Origin: Smallanthus sonchifolius
Lineage: Eukaryota; Streptophyta; Magnoliopsida; Asterales; Asteraceae
Assembly (NCBI GenBank): GCA_023525975.1
Contig: CM042028.1
Location: 80,103,501 to 80,167,500 of the forward strand
Reading direction: 5' to 3'
Length of the DNA stretch: 64,000 bases
Under the pieces are notes generated by a model that was not told where the DNA came from, did no database searches, and was given only the letters and a program-made list of their open reading frames with translations. The translations under genes were made by a program, and so were the position numbers. This document shows positions 10,384 to 20,790 of the stretch, piece after piece (the first letter of the stretch is position 1; each line of letters starts with the position of its first letter).

Positions 10384-10419
10384 TGGGGTGGGGTGGGGTG
10401 GGATGGGGTGGGGTCTGGG
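10384..10419 (+). promoter_or_regulatory. G-quadruplex-prone G tract upstream of the AAA-ATPase
   Basis: Repeats of GGGGTGGGGTGGGGTGG then GGATGGGGTGGGG, i.e. at least six G runs separated by one or two bases. It is 72 bp upstream of the AAA ATG, on the template strand of the gene. The run structure is direct; quadruplex formation or regulation is inference. Confidence 0.6.
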
Positions 10420-10531
10420 TATTCACTTCGTTTACCTTTTGAAATCAGGGGTGTGGTGGCGTAGAAAATTCGTTTCTAGAAATTACAAACAGACCGAATC
10501 AAAGAAATGTTTGAATCTGAATTTTCTATGA

Positions 10532-11965
10532 AATTATTAATCTAATTTATAGAACATATAACGTATTTAAAACGAAATAAACATATTACTTTTAAACTTG
10601 CTTAATTCTTTTATTAGTTAACATATTACTTTTTCATCTCGTAGACAACTCAATTTTGAAAACGAAATAAAAAAACATTTTTATGAATATATAAAAATAT
10701 TTTCAGTTTGTTTTTAAAAATTATATTTGTTATAAATTTAAATATGTGATTAGTTATGTAACCAGTTTTAAGAAAAATGTAATATTGATATTAGTTTGAG
10801 TAAGGAAAGATCGGCAATCTCAATCTTTCAAAAAATAAAAATTTATATTAAGATTTATACGGATTTTAGAATAAAGGGAATGCATTTTTTAAGTCATTAA
10901 AATTCAAAACTAGAAACTCTAGGAATAAAGGGCTTTCATTAATTATCCGATCCCCCCCCCCTTCCCCTCTCATTTGTTCTCGTCGGTTTCATGGAGTAGA
11001 GAGAGATCATAAGGTCGGGTGTACGGTGGCTAGTGGTGGTGGTGCGATCATGAGAATGGCGTGTGGTGATAATCTTGGTGGCTATATGGGTTGCAAAGGA
11101 AGGTGGTTAGCGTATGTGGTGGAGACCGAAGGTGGCGGCTCAAGGTGGTGTGGTGGTGGCTTAATTGGTGCGATCAAGCTTAGAAGGAGAAATAATGGTG
11201 TTGTGCTATTGTATTGTCCATTGAAGGGGGTTGTGGGTGTGAGTATTGATTATGATATGAATTGTGTGTATGAACAGTGTGTGAAGTGAGTTGTGTTGAT
11301 GATTGAAATGACTTAGGTAGAATTAGTGTTGTAAGTGAGTGATGTGAATATGCTATATTAGTGAGTTGGTGTGAATTAAGTTATATGGATAACTTTACAT
11401 GAATTTGGTTTATGTAAAGAAGTCTATATAAGGAAGTTCATATGAATGAACCAATATACATATATTGACATGGATGAGCTTATATAATCATATTTATTTA
11501 AGTTAGTTGCCATGAGTGTGAGTTGTATGTGATGAATGATACGGGTTAAACATTGGTTTTAAACTAAAGTATGAATAAAAGTGTTTTAAAAGTTTTTAAA
11601 AAAATGTTGAGCTAAGGTTGGGATGTTGTGGGCTAAGAGTGTGGGAAACATGTTGACTAGTGTGTGTGTGAAGTCTACGACAGTGGCAAATAAGTGTGGG
11701 TCTCATGTTGATAGTGTGTGCCAGGCCCAACTATATATACCCAATATCCGTGTGTAGCCAACATTTGGTTTTTGTAAAGTGTAAGTTATTAAAACAAGTG
11801 AGTAAAGTGTGGTGTGGTGTGAATGAGCTAAGTGCGGTTGTTAGTGTGGGCAAAGATGTGGGTGAAGAGAAACTCACAAGATGACTTTGTGGTAAGACGT
11901 CTGAAAGATCTCTTAAAAAATCCATGTTCAAACATTTATTAGGTAAACATATTGGATAGTCATCG

Positions 11966-11970
<5 letters not shown>
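10532..11970. other. intergenic between AAA gene and MITE cluster
   Basis: AT-rich to 10920, a short poly-C run near 10953, then a G/T-rich stretch (11000-11900) full of GTG and TGTG words. That stretch gives spurious ORFs (for example 11026-11289). No domain or motif is recognised. Confidence 0.5.

Positions 11971-12004
<34 letters not shown>
11971..12004. repeat. (TA)n microsatellite
   Basis: Uninterrupted TA dinucleotides directly abutting the MITE at 12005. Confidence 0.95.
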
Positions 12005-12007
<3 letters not shown>

Positions 12008-12320
12008 AAGGGTTCAAATACTAACTAACTTTTTATGTGATAACCGTGCTAACCACTATAAAACAATCACATAATTTATAAATTATTTTTTCTTTTAATT
12101 GTTAAAATAGTATTTAATTATCTTGAATAAATATTTTGAACGTAAATACGGAAATGATGAGTCTTACGTATACGTACCAAATAATGTTACATATGCGTGA
12201 CACATAGTGTTTACATATATGTAACATTAACATAATGATAATTGTTACATATACGTAACACTATGTTTGAGAGTGGTTATCATGGTTATCACATAAATAT
12301 TGGTTAGCAATGAACCTCAC

Positions 12321-12321
<1 letters not shown>
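12005..12321. mobile_element. Mutator-type MITE, copy 1
   Basis: Inverted ends of about 45 bp (GGGTTCAAATACTAAC... TTTTTATGTGATAACC and the inverse of GGTTATCACATAAATATTGG). It is the same element, in opposite orientation, as 34128-34445, whose 9-bp target duplication assigns it to Mutator. Internal GTTACATATACGTAAC-like words are shared. Microsatellites on both sides hide any target duplication. Confidence 0.8.

Positions 12322-12380
<59 letters not shown>
12322..12380. repeat. (CA)n(TA)n compound microsatellite
   Basis: CA repeats running into TA repeats between two MITEs. Confidence 0.95.
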
Positions 12381-12385
<5 letters not shown>

Positions 12386-12565
12386 ACATGTTCAAATAAG
12401 AATCATAGTTTTGACGAGAACCAAAAGAACCATGTATTTCTACACAAATTTAAGGATGCATGGATGCATTTTTGCATATATAAAGTAAGGATGCATGTAT
12501 GCATTTGTGTAGAATGCATGGTTATTTTGGTTCTCGCCAAAATTATGGTTCTCAATTGAATATGT

Positions 12566-12570
<5 letters not shown>
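12381..12570. mobile_element. 190-bp fold-back MITE flanked by TA repeats
   Basis: TAGGGACATGTTCAAAT... GACGAGAACC at the left matches inverted GGTTCTCGCCAAAATTATGG... ATGTCCCTA at the right, giving arms of about 40 bp. Insertion into TA-rich DNA suggests a TA-targeting family; exact superfamily unknown. A remnant of the same end occurs near 34095-34120. Confidence 0.8.

Positions 12571-12624
<54 letters not shown>
12571..12624. repeat. (TA)n microsatellite
   Basis: About 27 TA units immediately after the MITE. Confidence 0.95.
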
Positions 12625-12626
<2 letters not shown>

Positions 12627-12762
12627 TCTCCTAACAACCCCCACCACGTGAGCCTACCTTTCCATCGTCCCATCTTCCTAATTAAGCAGTTATCTTTTCT
12701 TTGTTTTTTTTTTTTAACTTTAATAGAAAAACAGTTATAGTTATTAAATATATTTAACTGCA

Positions 12763-12942
12763 ATCAGGCCTTTGGTCTGGTGGTTAGAAGGTTTTATCAT
12801 AAGGCTTTCCTTCTGTGGAGGTCACAGATTCAATCCTTACAATGTGCACTTCATAATTTCAGAAACACCCTCTGTGGCAGGACTTGAACTCTGTGTTACG
12901 TGGGGTTAACGACATCCTAACCGACATGCCGTTCTAAAAAAA
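12763..12942 (+). mobile_element. tRNA-derived SINE
   Basis: An RNA polymerase III A box (TGGTCTGGTGGTTAGAAGG) and a B box (AGATTCAATCC) are spaced as in a tRNA. They are followed by a tRNA-unrelated body and a GCCGTTCTAAAAAAAA 3' end. Imperfect direct repeats of ATATTTAACTGCA / CATATTAAACTGCA flank it as target duplication. The 3' end is shared with the SINE at 35522-35625, so they are one family. Confidence 0.8.
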
Positions 12943-14507
12943 ACATATTAAACTGCATATTAAAATAAAATATAATTTAGTTAATAATGCAGATTTTAAT
13001 ATTTTCAATACTTTGTATAATTTTTTATGTTAATTAAATATATGTGTAGAATATAACAAAGAAATTAATAAATCTATATTTCTATTTTTTCCCCTCCTTG
13101 TTCGGACTTTGGACTTTGGACTTGAACACAATCATTTTTTGTAGCGCGTCAACTTTATACTTCTCGACTAGAAGCTTGCTATTTTTTTTATCTTTATAGA
13201 AATTATGACTTTGGACTAGAAGCTTATTATAAGTATATCTTTTTTATCTTTATAGAAATTATGAAATTGAGGTTACGATGTGTTTAATTGACAGATAAGA
13301 AGTATGAAATATTATTAAAAACGTTTGCTTTCTATTTTTTTTTGAACGGCAAGTTTTAATATTATTACTAATACCAAATATTCAAAAAGTTAATATTATT
13401 ATTATAAGAAGTTTGCTTTTAATTTCTATGTAAAATTCAAAAATTTAATATTATTACTAATACCAAATATATAAATTAATCTTATTATTGGACCCGAAAG
13501 AAAACTATATTTATTAGTGCAGAGAAAACACTCAAACGTAATTTTAAACATATCTTTTTACCAAATGGTTGTTGCCACTTGACGAATAGAAAAGAACTAA
13601 GACAAAAATGTTGAACGTGTATTATGGGAGTTTGAAAATTCTTTGTGACCTCGGAAATACGTGGTGACCAAGTCTTTTTTAGGTTAGACTAATTTAGTAT
13701 AATTAACTAGTATTAAATTCACGTGTGTTGCGGCATGTTAAACTATGAAAAAATTTACGATCTCGGAACTTTATAAAATAAAACCCAAACTTTTACGTAA
13801 ACCCAACACACGGCTGTGAAAAAATTGACGCCCGATATATATACAAATTTAACGACATGTACATAAGCTCTTAGATGACTTGTACATTACTACATTATCA
13901 CGCGCAACACCGTTTTTAACGTGCTGTGACGGTGACATTGACGTGGTAAAGCGCGTAAGGAGAAGCGTATGAAGTTGGCAAAGAATTCAAAAACTAAAGA
14001 AAACCTTTAAAATTTTTAAGAAAAATATTTTTTTTAAACTACTATTGACATGGTGTCGATCGATAGAGAATAGAGTGATGATGGTGTTGATCGATAGAGA
14101 ATAGAGTGATGATGGTGTCATCGGCGAAGTGAACAGATCGAGGAGAAGAAGTTGGGGTGGGGGTGGGTCACATTGTTTTATTTTAATTTAGTGGTATTAA
14201 AAAAAAAGCTTAACAACCATCCAAGTTGGAGGCCTTTTTACGTTTTCCAAAGTGGTTGGACCTACTTTGTAGAATCTTAAAATTAGGACCTAAACCTGTA
14301 ATCTGACCATACAACATGATCATTTCTTATAATTAACTCTAAAATTTTCATTTAATTCACATGTTGATCAAACCTACGGAACTAATATAACATTGAGAAC
14401 CGGAACCAGAAGTTACAATTTATTTAACTTTATAAATTACAACAATCATCAATATATTTTAATTTACTCACACGTGATGGAATTGTGCCTTATGTATTTC
14501 CAAATAT
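12943..14507. other. intergenic 3' of the AAA pseudogene
   Basis: AT-rich. 13150-13300 and 13560-13690 (TTGAACGTGTAT... AAATACGTGGTGACCAAGT) match 6280-6350 and 6600-6760, the 3' flank of the intact AAA gene. A SINE 3'-tail relic (TTTTTTTTGAACGGCAAG) is near 13335. 13705-13740 read on the minus strand gives a decayed Helitron 3' end (CCGCAACACACG... ACTAGT). The 14055-14110 segment contains a short tandem GATCGATAGAGAATAGAGTG duplication. Confidence 0.55.
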
Positions 14508-17147
14508 TTAATATCCAACATTCTCAATTTGTTGTTTCTCATCACTCTTTTTCGCAGCCGATCCTTCTTGTTTTTTCTTTACCTTTTCTTTTGCCTCTTG
14601 GTTCTTCTTCCTCTTCACATCAAAAAACTGAGAAAGTCCACCGAGAGCAAAATCTGGATCATCGTCCTTAAGTAGTTGCTCTGCTATTACAGCCGGGGTA
14701 ATATCCACCTCACCAATCAAATCCTCAAAAAGACTGTGTTGTGTGATACCAAGATAGTTGGACGCTAGCAATCGGAACCCACTAGGGGTGCAATATGACA
14801 TGTTGATGTGAACGTCCATTCGACCAGGGTCGAGTTTGTCTTTCCAGTTTGTGGTGAATATATGATTCTTTCATCACCACAACTTGACCATAAACCATCG
14901 ATGAAGTTAAGGAATCCTGATAATGTAATCCCGTGGTAACTATGCTGCTCGTTGTCTTTAAATAATTCTTTGTTGGCATGATATGCATCCTCTCGATCAT
15001 GCAACTTCATTGAGCAATCAATGTCCTCCACCACAAGTATCGACCGGTTTGCAGTTGCCACCAACAACCTCCGCAGCTCCGAGTTTGAACAAATGTCGGT
15101 CAACTCCAGGTCATAAATGTCAAACTTCAAGTAATTCGCCATGCCCGCGATCAGGCTTGATTTCCCCGTCCCAGGCGGACCATACAACAAGTAACCTCTC
15201 TTCCAAGCCTTTCCGACTTTCCGATAATACTCTCTCCTCTCTACAAACCTATCCAGTATTGGGCTAATCTTGTCAAGTCTAATAGTACATGGGGTGCAAG
15301 GAGGAAGTTGCAAGTTTTTATTCCTATTAGGAGTCTAATACTTGTTTATTTTATTATTTGTTTATTGTTTGGTATTATCTTTAAGTATTTGAGTAGGATT
15401 AGATTACTTGGTTAACAAGGTTTATTTTAGTATAAATATACGTGTTAGGTATCATTGTAAAGTGTGTCAAGAACTATAATAAACAAAAAGAGTCGATCTT
15501 GGTTGAGATCAAAATTTGTGTCGTGTTCTTTGCCTGATTTCCAACAATTGGTATCAGAGCTTGGTGAAAGAGAAGGCCGTTTTAAGAGTCATTTTTAGGA
15601 AGGGAAAGGGGAGCAGCCCCTTGTAACTATGGGGCTGGGAAGAAAAGAACGAGAAGGAGAGCAAGTCTGTTCTAGTTGTGATAAGACAACTTCAATACTT
15701 GATCAATCGACCCGGTCCTTCCCGCCAAGGATAAAAACGGAGTAACCGGGGTAGGTAGGTTTTTTGGCAGAAGATATCTGATCAAATTTGCGGGTAGGCG
15801 GACGGGAAAAGATTCGTCAAAGCAGGAGACTTTGAATCTATTCTTGCCTAGCAGGTAAAGAAGAAAAAACGGTAGAAGCAGCAGGGTAGCGGGCTTGTTT
15901 TTTCTTTGATCAGTGGTCAAGAACGGGGTTGTTCTGGTGACCCGGGAAGAGGGAGATCGATAGTGGTCAAGTGGGTTTGAAGCCGTGAAGAAGATGAGAT
16001 AACACTGGTATATACAAAGGAGAAAAAACATGTGTGTGAACGCTGTGGTTGTGGAAGTTCATGTTGGGATGATCTAGGACGAGGCCAAGGGAAGGGTCGG
16101 TGGTCCAGGAAGGGTCAAGACGGTGAACGGGTCCAAGAGAAGTGCATGACAAGATTAGGGGGGTGATTATTGGGCTAATTTTGTCAAGTCTAATAGTCTA
16201 TGGGGTGCAAGGAGAAAGTTACAAGTTTTTAGTCCTAGTAGGAGTCTAATACTTGTTTATTTTATTATTTGTTTATTGTTTGGTATTATCTTTAAGTATT
16301 TAAGTAGGATTAAATTACTTGGTTAACAAGGTTTATTTTAGTATAAATAGATAGATTAGGGATCATTGTAAAGTGTGTCAAGAACTATAATAAACAAAAA
16401 GAGTCGATATTGGTTGAGATTAAATTTTGTATCGTGTTCTTGGGCCTGATTTTCAACATCCAGATCCTTCATCACTGTCTCCTTCGCATCGGTATCCATT
16501 GCCAACGTGGCAAATGTCGCCGGATGGTCTAGATTCACCGACGTCCACGCCATTCTTTGATAAGCATTGACGGTGAACAGCTTCACCGTTATCTCCTCTT
16601 GTTTCCTTGTCTTGGCGTCGTTAAGTATAAACCGTAAGTAGTCGTTCAACGCCAGATCTTTGTGTTTCCGGTTAAACGTGAGTTCTAACGATCGTTTATC
16701 CGATCTGTTGACATATCCTCCGCTCATATAATCGTAATCATGATATTCTGTAGTTGGCAGCTCCTTAGAAACCATAGACCACTTGAATTTGACTCCATTG
16801 AATATATCAATACACTCATCATTGATTTCCATGGCAACATTGATGTTTTTGTGGCTAGGGTTTTTGGTGACCTTTAGACGATTGGTTTGGGGAGATATTC
16901 GAGAGGCAAGGTAGAGTGCTGTGGCGTTATACATCTCGTTTTCTTGAATTCCGTCGAATTCGTAGATCACCATGGTGAACTGTCTGAATAACTTGTTGAT
17001 GAAATTGCGGAGGCCGAAATAGAGGTAGTCTTGGAATTCAGAGGGCAAGTAATCACGAGCGACGCTGCGAACAACCATCGACGCCGTGGCAACGGATCCG
17101 ATGGTGGAAACAACTGTTTTTGCCATGGCGAATTTGGATTCCGACAT
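14508..17147 (-). pseudogene. AAA-ATPase paralogue, disrupted by a TRIM element and frameshift
   Basis: Tandem paralogue of the gene at 8822-10312. The ATG is at 17147-17145 (MSESKFAMAKTVVSTIG). The N-terminal half runs to about 16459, where a 1202-bp LTR element (15257-16458) interrupts the codons just before DRFVERREYY. The AAA core resumes at 15256, with Walker A (GPPGTGKSS) and Walker B (ILVVEDIDCS) intact. Relative to the intact gene, 15 bp coding ALLRP are lost at about 14827 between short repeats, and a single base is lost near 14861, shifting the frame of the C-terminus. The remaining C-terminal part (14508-14826) is still recognisable. Removing the insertion and both lesions gives a protein close to the neighbour, so the duplication is fairly recent. 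Confidence 0.93.
15257..16458 (+). mobile_element. TRIM (miniature LTR retrotransposon) inside the AAA pseudogene
   Basis: Two LTRs of 290 and 291 bp (15257-15546, 16168-16458), each starting TATTGGGC and ending CAACA. A tRNA-Met PBS (TGGTATCAGAGC, 15549-15560) lies two bases after the left LTR, and a polypurine tract (GATTAGGGGGG) lies before the right LTR. The 5-bp target TCCAG is duplicated exactly at 15252-15256 and 16459-16463. The 621-bp interior has no retroviral ORF. TATA-like boxes (TATAAATA) lie in both LTRs near 15431 and 16342. It depends on an autonomous relative for movement. Confidence 0.95.
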
Positions 17148-17540
17148 TTTCAAAATGAAGGCTGAGGATTTCAAATGGAGATGTGGGGGTGGTTTTCAAT
17201 TGTCTAAATTACGTGGGATTTATAGTTTGTGGGTGTGTTGACTTTGTTTACTTTTCAAAACTTGTTATGTACTACTTTCTAAAACTTCTTATGGACTCCT
17301 TTGTAAAAACACTTTTTTTGTGTTTATAAGTTTATTTGTTAGTGTTACTATAAATGAAAAATAATACATTATTATATTTATTGTTAAAAGTAAAGTTATA
17401 TATTTACGTCTATTGATTTATAAAATAAAAAATATTGTAAAAAAGGTAATTGCTTCTATAACTATATTTTACAATGTAATTTTAAATCACACACTTTTAA
17501 TAATTAATTAATTTCAAAACATTACTAATTTACTTTTGAG

Positions 17541-17935
17541 TAGAGGTGCACAAACCGGTTTTTTTCCGGAACCGGATCCGGATCGGATCCGGACCGGTTC
17601 CGTCAACGTTGGTCAAGAACCGGACCCAAGGGAACCGGTTCCGGATCGGATCCGGTTTTGGGAGTGGAGAGGTGGAACCTATTTGGAACCGGTTCCGGAT
17701 CGGATCCGGTTTTATCCCATTGGAACCGGTTTTTTCCGGATTTTTTTTGTGTCCGATTTTGTCCGGTTCCATTTTGTCCGATTTTTGTCCGGTCCGGACA
17801 AAACCTTGGAACCGGTTCTGGATCCGGCGGTTCTCAAAAAATCCGGTCCGGTTCCAAAAAAACCGGTTCTAGCCGGATCCGGTTTCGGATAATCCATCGG
17901 ATCGGATTCGGTTCCGGTTCTTTTGAGCACCTCTA
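17541..17935. mobile_element. hAT-type MITE with GGATCCGG-rich interior
   Basis: Terminal inverted repeats TAGAGGTGC-nCAAA and an exact 8-bp target duplication CTTTTGAG (17533-17540 and 17936-17943) define a hAT element. Nearly all of the 395 bp is a degenerate, self-complementary mix of GGTTCC, GGATCC and CCGGTT words. That produces four overlapping long ORFs (all artefacts) and would let the whole element fold back. Confidence 0.93.
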
Positions 17936-17943
17936 CTTTTGAG

Positions 17944-18709
17944 AGGGAATTACATATACCTCTCCAATTTCCAAACTTGTAAAATTACATATTTTCTCAA
18001 ACACTTCATACTCTTTTTAAAATCAAATAATTGTTCAAACACTTTCATACTCTTTTTAAAAGAAACTTGTATTGTATGAGTAAAACATTGGATGGTTAAA
18101 CGAGGCAAAGCCTAATTCCCGTATTAGGCTCGAGTGCTAGACCGAGCCCAGTTCCAAAAAGCCTCGGAGTAGTAAGGTTCACTCCCGGTCAAACTCAATG
18201 TGACGAGGTCTATTTCAGGTCAATATCTAGTTCAAAGCCCGGGTCAAAAGCACCGCTCAGTGCAATCTCGATCCAGCCCAATCCAATCGTCGGCCGAACA
18301 TGGCACGGTACTTTTGGCCTGACCCAAAAACTTTTAGTAATTTTTTTTTCAATTTTGACACTTTTTCTCATCATTTGCTAAGCTGAGGTATCAATCCAGC
18401 GAAACCTTTAATGATAGTTCAACACTCACATTGGATCATCACTTTCTTGTCAATTTGATTTTACATTTTTACTTGTTACATCTGTGTTGTGGTTTCAACG
18501 GTTAATCGTTGGCCAAAAGAAAAATAGAGAGAAAACCAGATAGAATTTATTGAGAGATTTAGAGCATTTTCAATTCATTTTCATTCATAAAACTCAAAGT
18601 AAACAATGCAGGACTTAAATAAGAAATAACAACTAACCACTAACAATTACCTTTCCTACTATTATGCCAATAACAACTACCCACTAACAATTACCGACAG
18701 TTTTGCAAG
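17944..18709. other. intergenic
   Basis: 17944-18010 resembles half of the fold-back MITE at 7741. 18100-18310 is unusually GC-rich for the region, with no ORF or family recognised. 18540-18700 is AT-rich and lacks the 5' LTR expected for the following copia element. Confidence 0.5.
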
Positions 18710-19829
18710 CGTTTTAAGATCTCGTATCATCTCCTTGAAATCGAAACTAGCCAAGAACTCCAAAGGTACACGACCGTTTGCTGAATTTCTTCATGAGATG
18801 AAGGCCATTGCCGATGAACTCGCATTGGCACAGAGCCCAATTGATGACGAAGACCTAATCGTTCACATCCTAACTCAACTAGGCGACGATTATAAGCACA
18901 ACACTGCCGCTTTAAAGGTTCGAGAAACACCACTTACCTTCTCCGATTTATTTGACAAACTCGTTGACTATGAAAGGTGCTTGCAAGAGACTCAATCGGC
19001 ACCCATCATCGCTACCGTTAATAATACGCAAAAGCACTCATTCAGGCACACATCCAAGTCTGGCTATGAGTCTCGCAATCAGAATAGGCTCACAAATTTT
19101 GAGCCCAGGCCCAACAGATTTCAAAGTCACGGCAGTGGGTCTACCCACACCTCACGTGGTAACCGCAAATTTTTTTTTTGTCACTATTGCAATATTTCAG
19201 GTCACGAGACTAACGATTGCAGGAAGCTTGCAAGTTTTCTCCAAAAAAATAACATTACCATCTCCTCGGCTCCACCAACCAACCCGATGATTAACACCTC
19301 GTCGGCTAGCTCATCTCTACCGACACTACTGTGGATGTTTGACAGTGGGACATCTCACCATGTCACCTCCGACCGCTCCTCTTTACACACCCTATCAGAA
19401 TATGACGGGCCGGATAAGATTGTGTTAGGAAACGGTAAAGGTCTATCCATTTCTCATACTGGTCACACAACACTTCCTACCTCCTCTCGTTCATTAAAAT
19501 TAAAACATGTTTACCTTGTTCCTCAATTACGTAATAACCTTGTTTATGTGGCAAAACTATGCAAATCTAACCATGTTTCGGTTGAATTTTTTCCTCATCA
19601 TTTTTTGGTTAAGGATCTTCGCACGGGGGTGGTGCATCTCATGTGGGGAGTGAACGTTAATGATGTCTACTATGCTACAATCAACTCTCTTCGTTATCTT
19701 TCTCAAATCAATTCAGCCACTGAGTCAACCAGGTCGATTCTCTCATGGCATCACAAGTTTGAACATCCTTTAATCAAAGTTCTCAAATTTCTACTTAAGA
19801 ATTTGGGACTTGATTATAATAAAATGTCA
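18710..19829 (+). pseudogene. copia gag (UBN2-type), CCHC knuckle and protease
   Basis: Gag carries FLHEMKAIADELALAQSP and VHILTQLGDDY, typical of the UBN2/DUF4219 gag; about 100 N-terminal residues are missing. A single knuckle CHYCNISGHETNDC binds RNA. The protease active site is WMFDSGTSHHVTSD. The pre-integrase segment (ILSWHHKFEHP) shows the WHxxxxHP signature with a Gly-to-Glu change. A frameshift near 19830 separates it from the integrase frame. Confidence 0.88.
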
Positions 19830-20790
19830 AATTTTGTTTCATTGTGATGCTTGCGCTATTAATAAAAGTCATAAAATGCCTTTTGGTGAAAATTCTTTTA
19901 AAGTTTCCAAACCTTTACAACTTGTATACTTGGATGTTTGGGGCCCGGTTCAAATCTCAAATGATGGCAATGCCTATTATGTCATCTTTGTCGACTTTTA
20001 TTCCAAGTACACTTGGTTATATCCAATGAAACGAAAATCGGATGTCTCGATCTCATTTCCACAATTTAAAACATTGGTTGAAAAATTCTTTCACACTCCC
20101 CTAGTCTCACTATTTTCCGACAACAGATGCGAATATATTGGTCTCATTCCCTATCTCCAACAAAATGGGACATCTCACTTTACCACTCCCTCACGTACCC
20201 CGGAACAAAATGGTGTTGCCGAAAGACGCCATCAACATATTGTATAAACCGGTTTATCACTTCTACACCATGCCAACTTACCACTCACCTTTTGGTCTCA
20301 TGTCTTCCAAACCGCGATCCACCTCATCAACCGTCTTCCCATGAAAATACTTGACTTTCAATCGCCATTTGACCGGTTATACAATACCTCGCCAAGTTAC
20401 ACAAAATTAAAACCGTTTGGTTGTTTGTGTTTTCCGTGGTCGCGTCCCTATGCCTCATCCAAAATACATCCACGATCCATCAAGTGTATTTTCCTTGGCT
20501 ACTCTTCCTCAAAATCCACATATAAATGTTATGATCCCCTCCCATCGTCTTTACCATTCCCATCACGTTCAATTTGTGGAACATATATTCCCATTCAAAA
20601 CAGAATCTCCACTCAATTTTACTCTACCCACAACTGATACCTTCTTGCCCTCACCTCCTGTACGTCACACCTCCCTATCCCATAATACCTCTCATCCCAT
20701 TCCTCATGTACAATCTCCTCATTCCCATGCAAATACCAACCCTACGCCATTTACTACTCCCAATGCACCATCAACTAGACCCTAATAACT
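19830..20790 (+). pseudogene. copia integrase (zinc-finger tail, core and downstream linker)
   Basis: Resumes with CDACAINKSHKMPF (the CxxC of the HHCC finger), then LDVWGP (first Asp), LFSDNRCEYIG (second Asp) and PSRTPEQNGVAERRH (catalytic Glu). The DDE triad that joins cDNA ends to the target is therefore visible. A TAA at about 20245 replaces the usual Glu codon after RHxHIV, and translation can be followed in the same frame to FLGYSSSKSTYKCYDP near 20540, where another shift occurs. Confidence 0.85.

Noticed and set aside
11026..11289. 87-aa Gly-rich ORF
   Set aside because: GTG/GGT-biased composition, no family resemblance, no upstream signals.
12763..12840. Functional tRNA gene
   Set aside because: A and B boxes are present but the sequence does not fold as a full tRNA and continues into a SINE body with A tail and target duplication.
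17530..17942. Several overlapping 70-118 aa ORFs rich in GTGSGSDP or PDPIRNRF
   Set aside because: They fall entirely within a hAT MITE with exact 8-bp TSD; the repeats are of DNA words, not a conserved protein.
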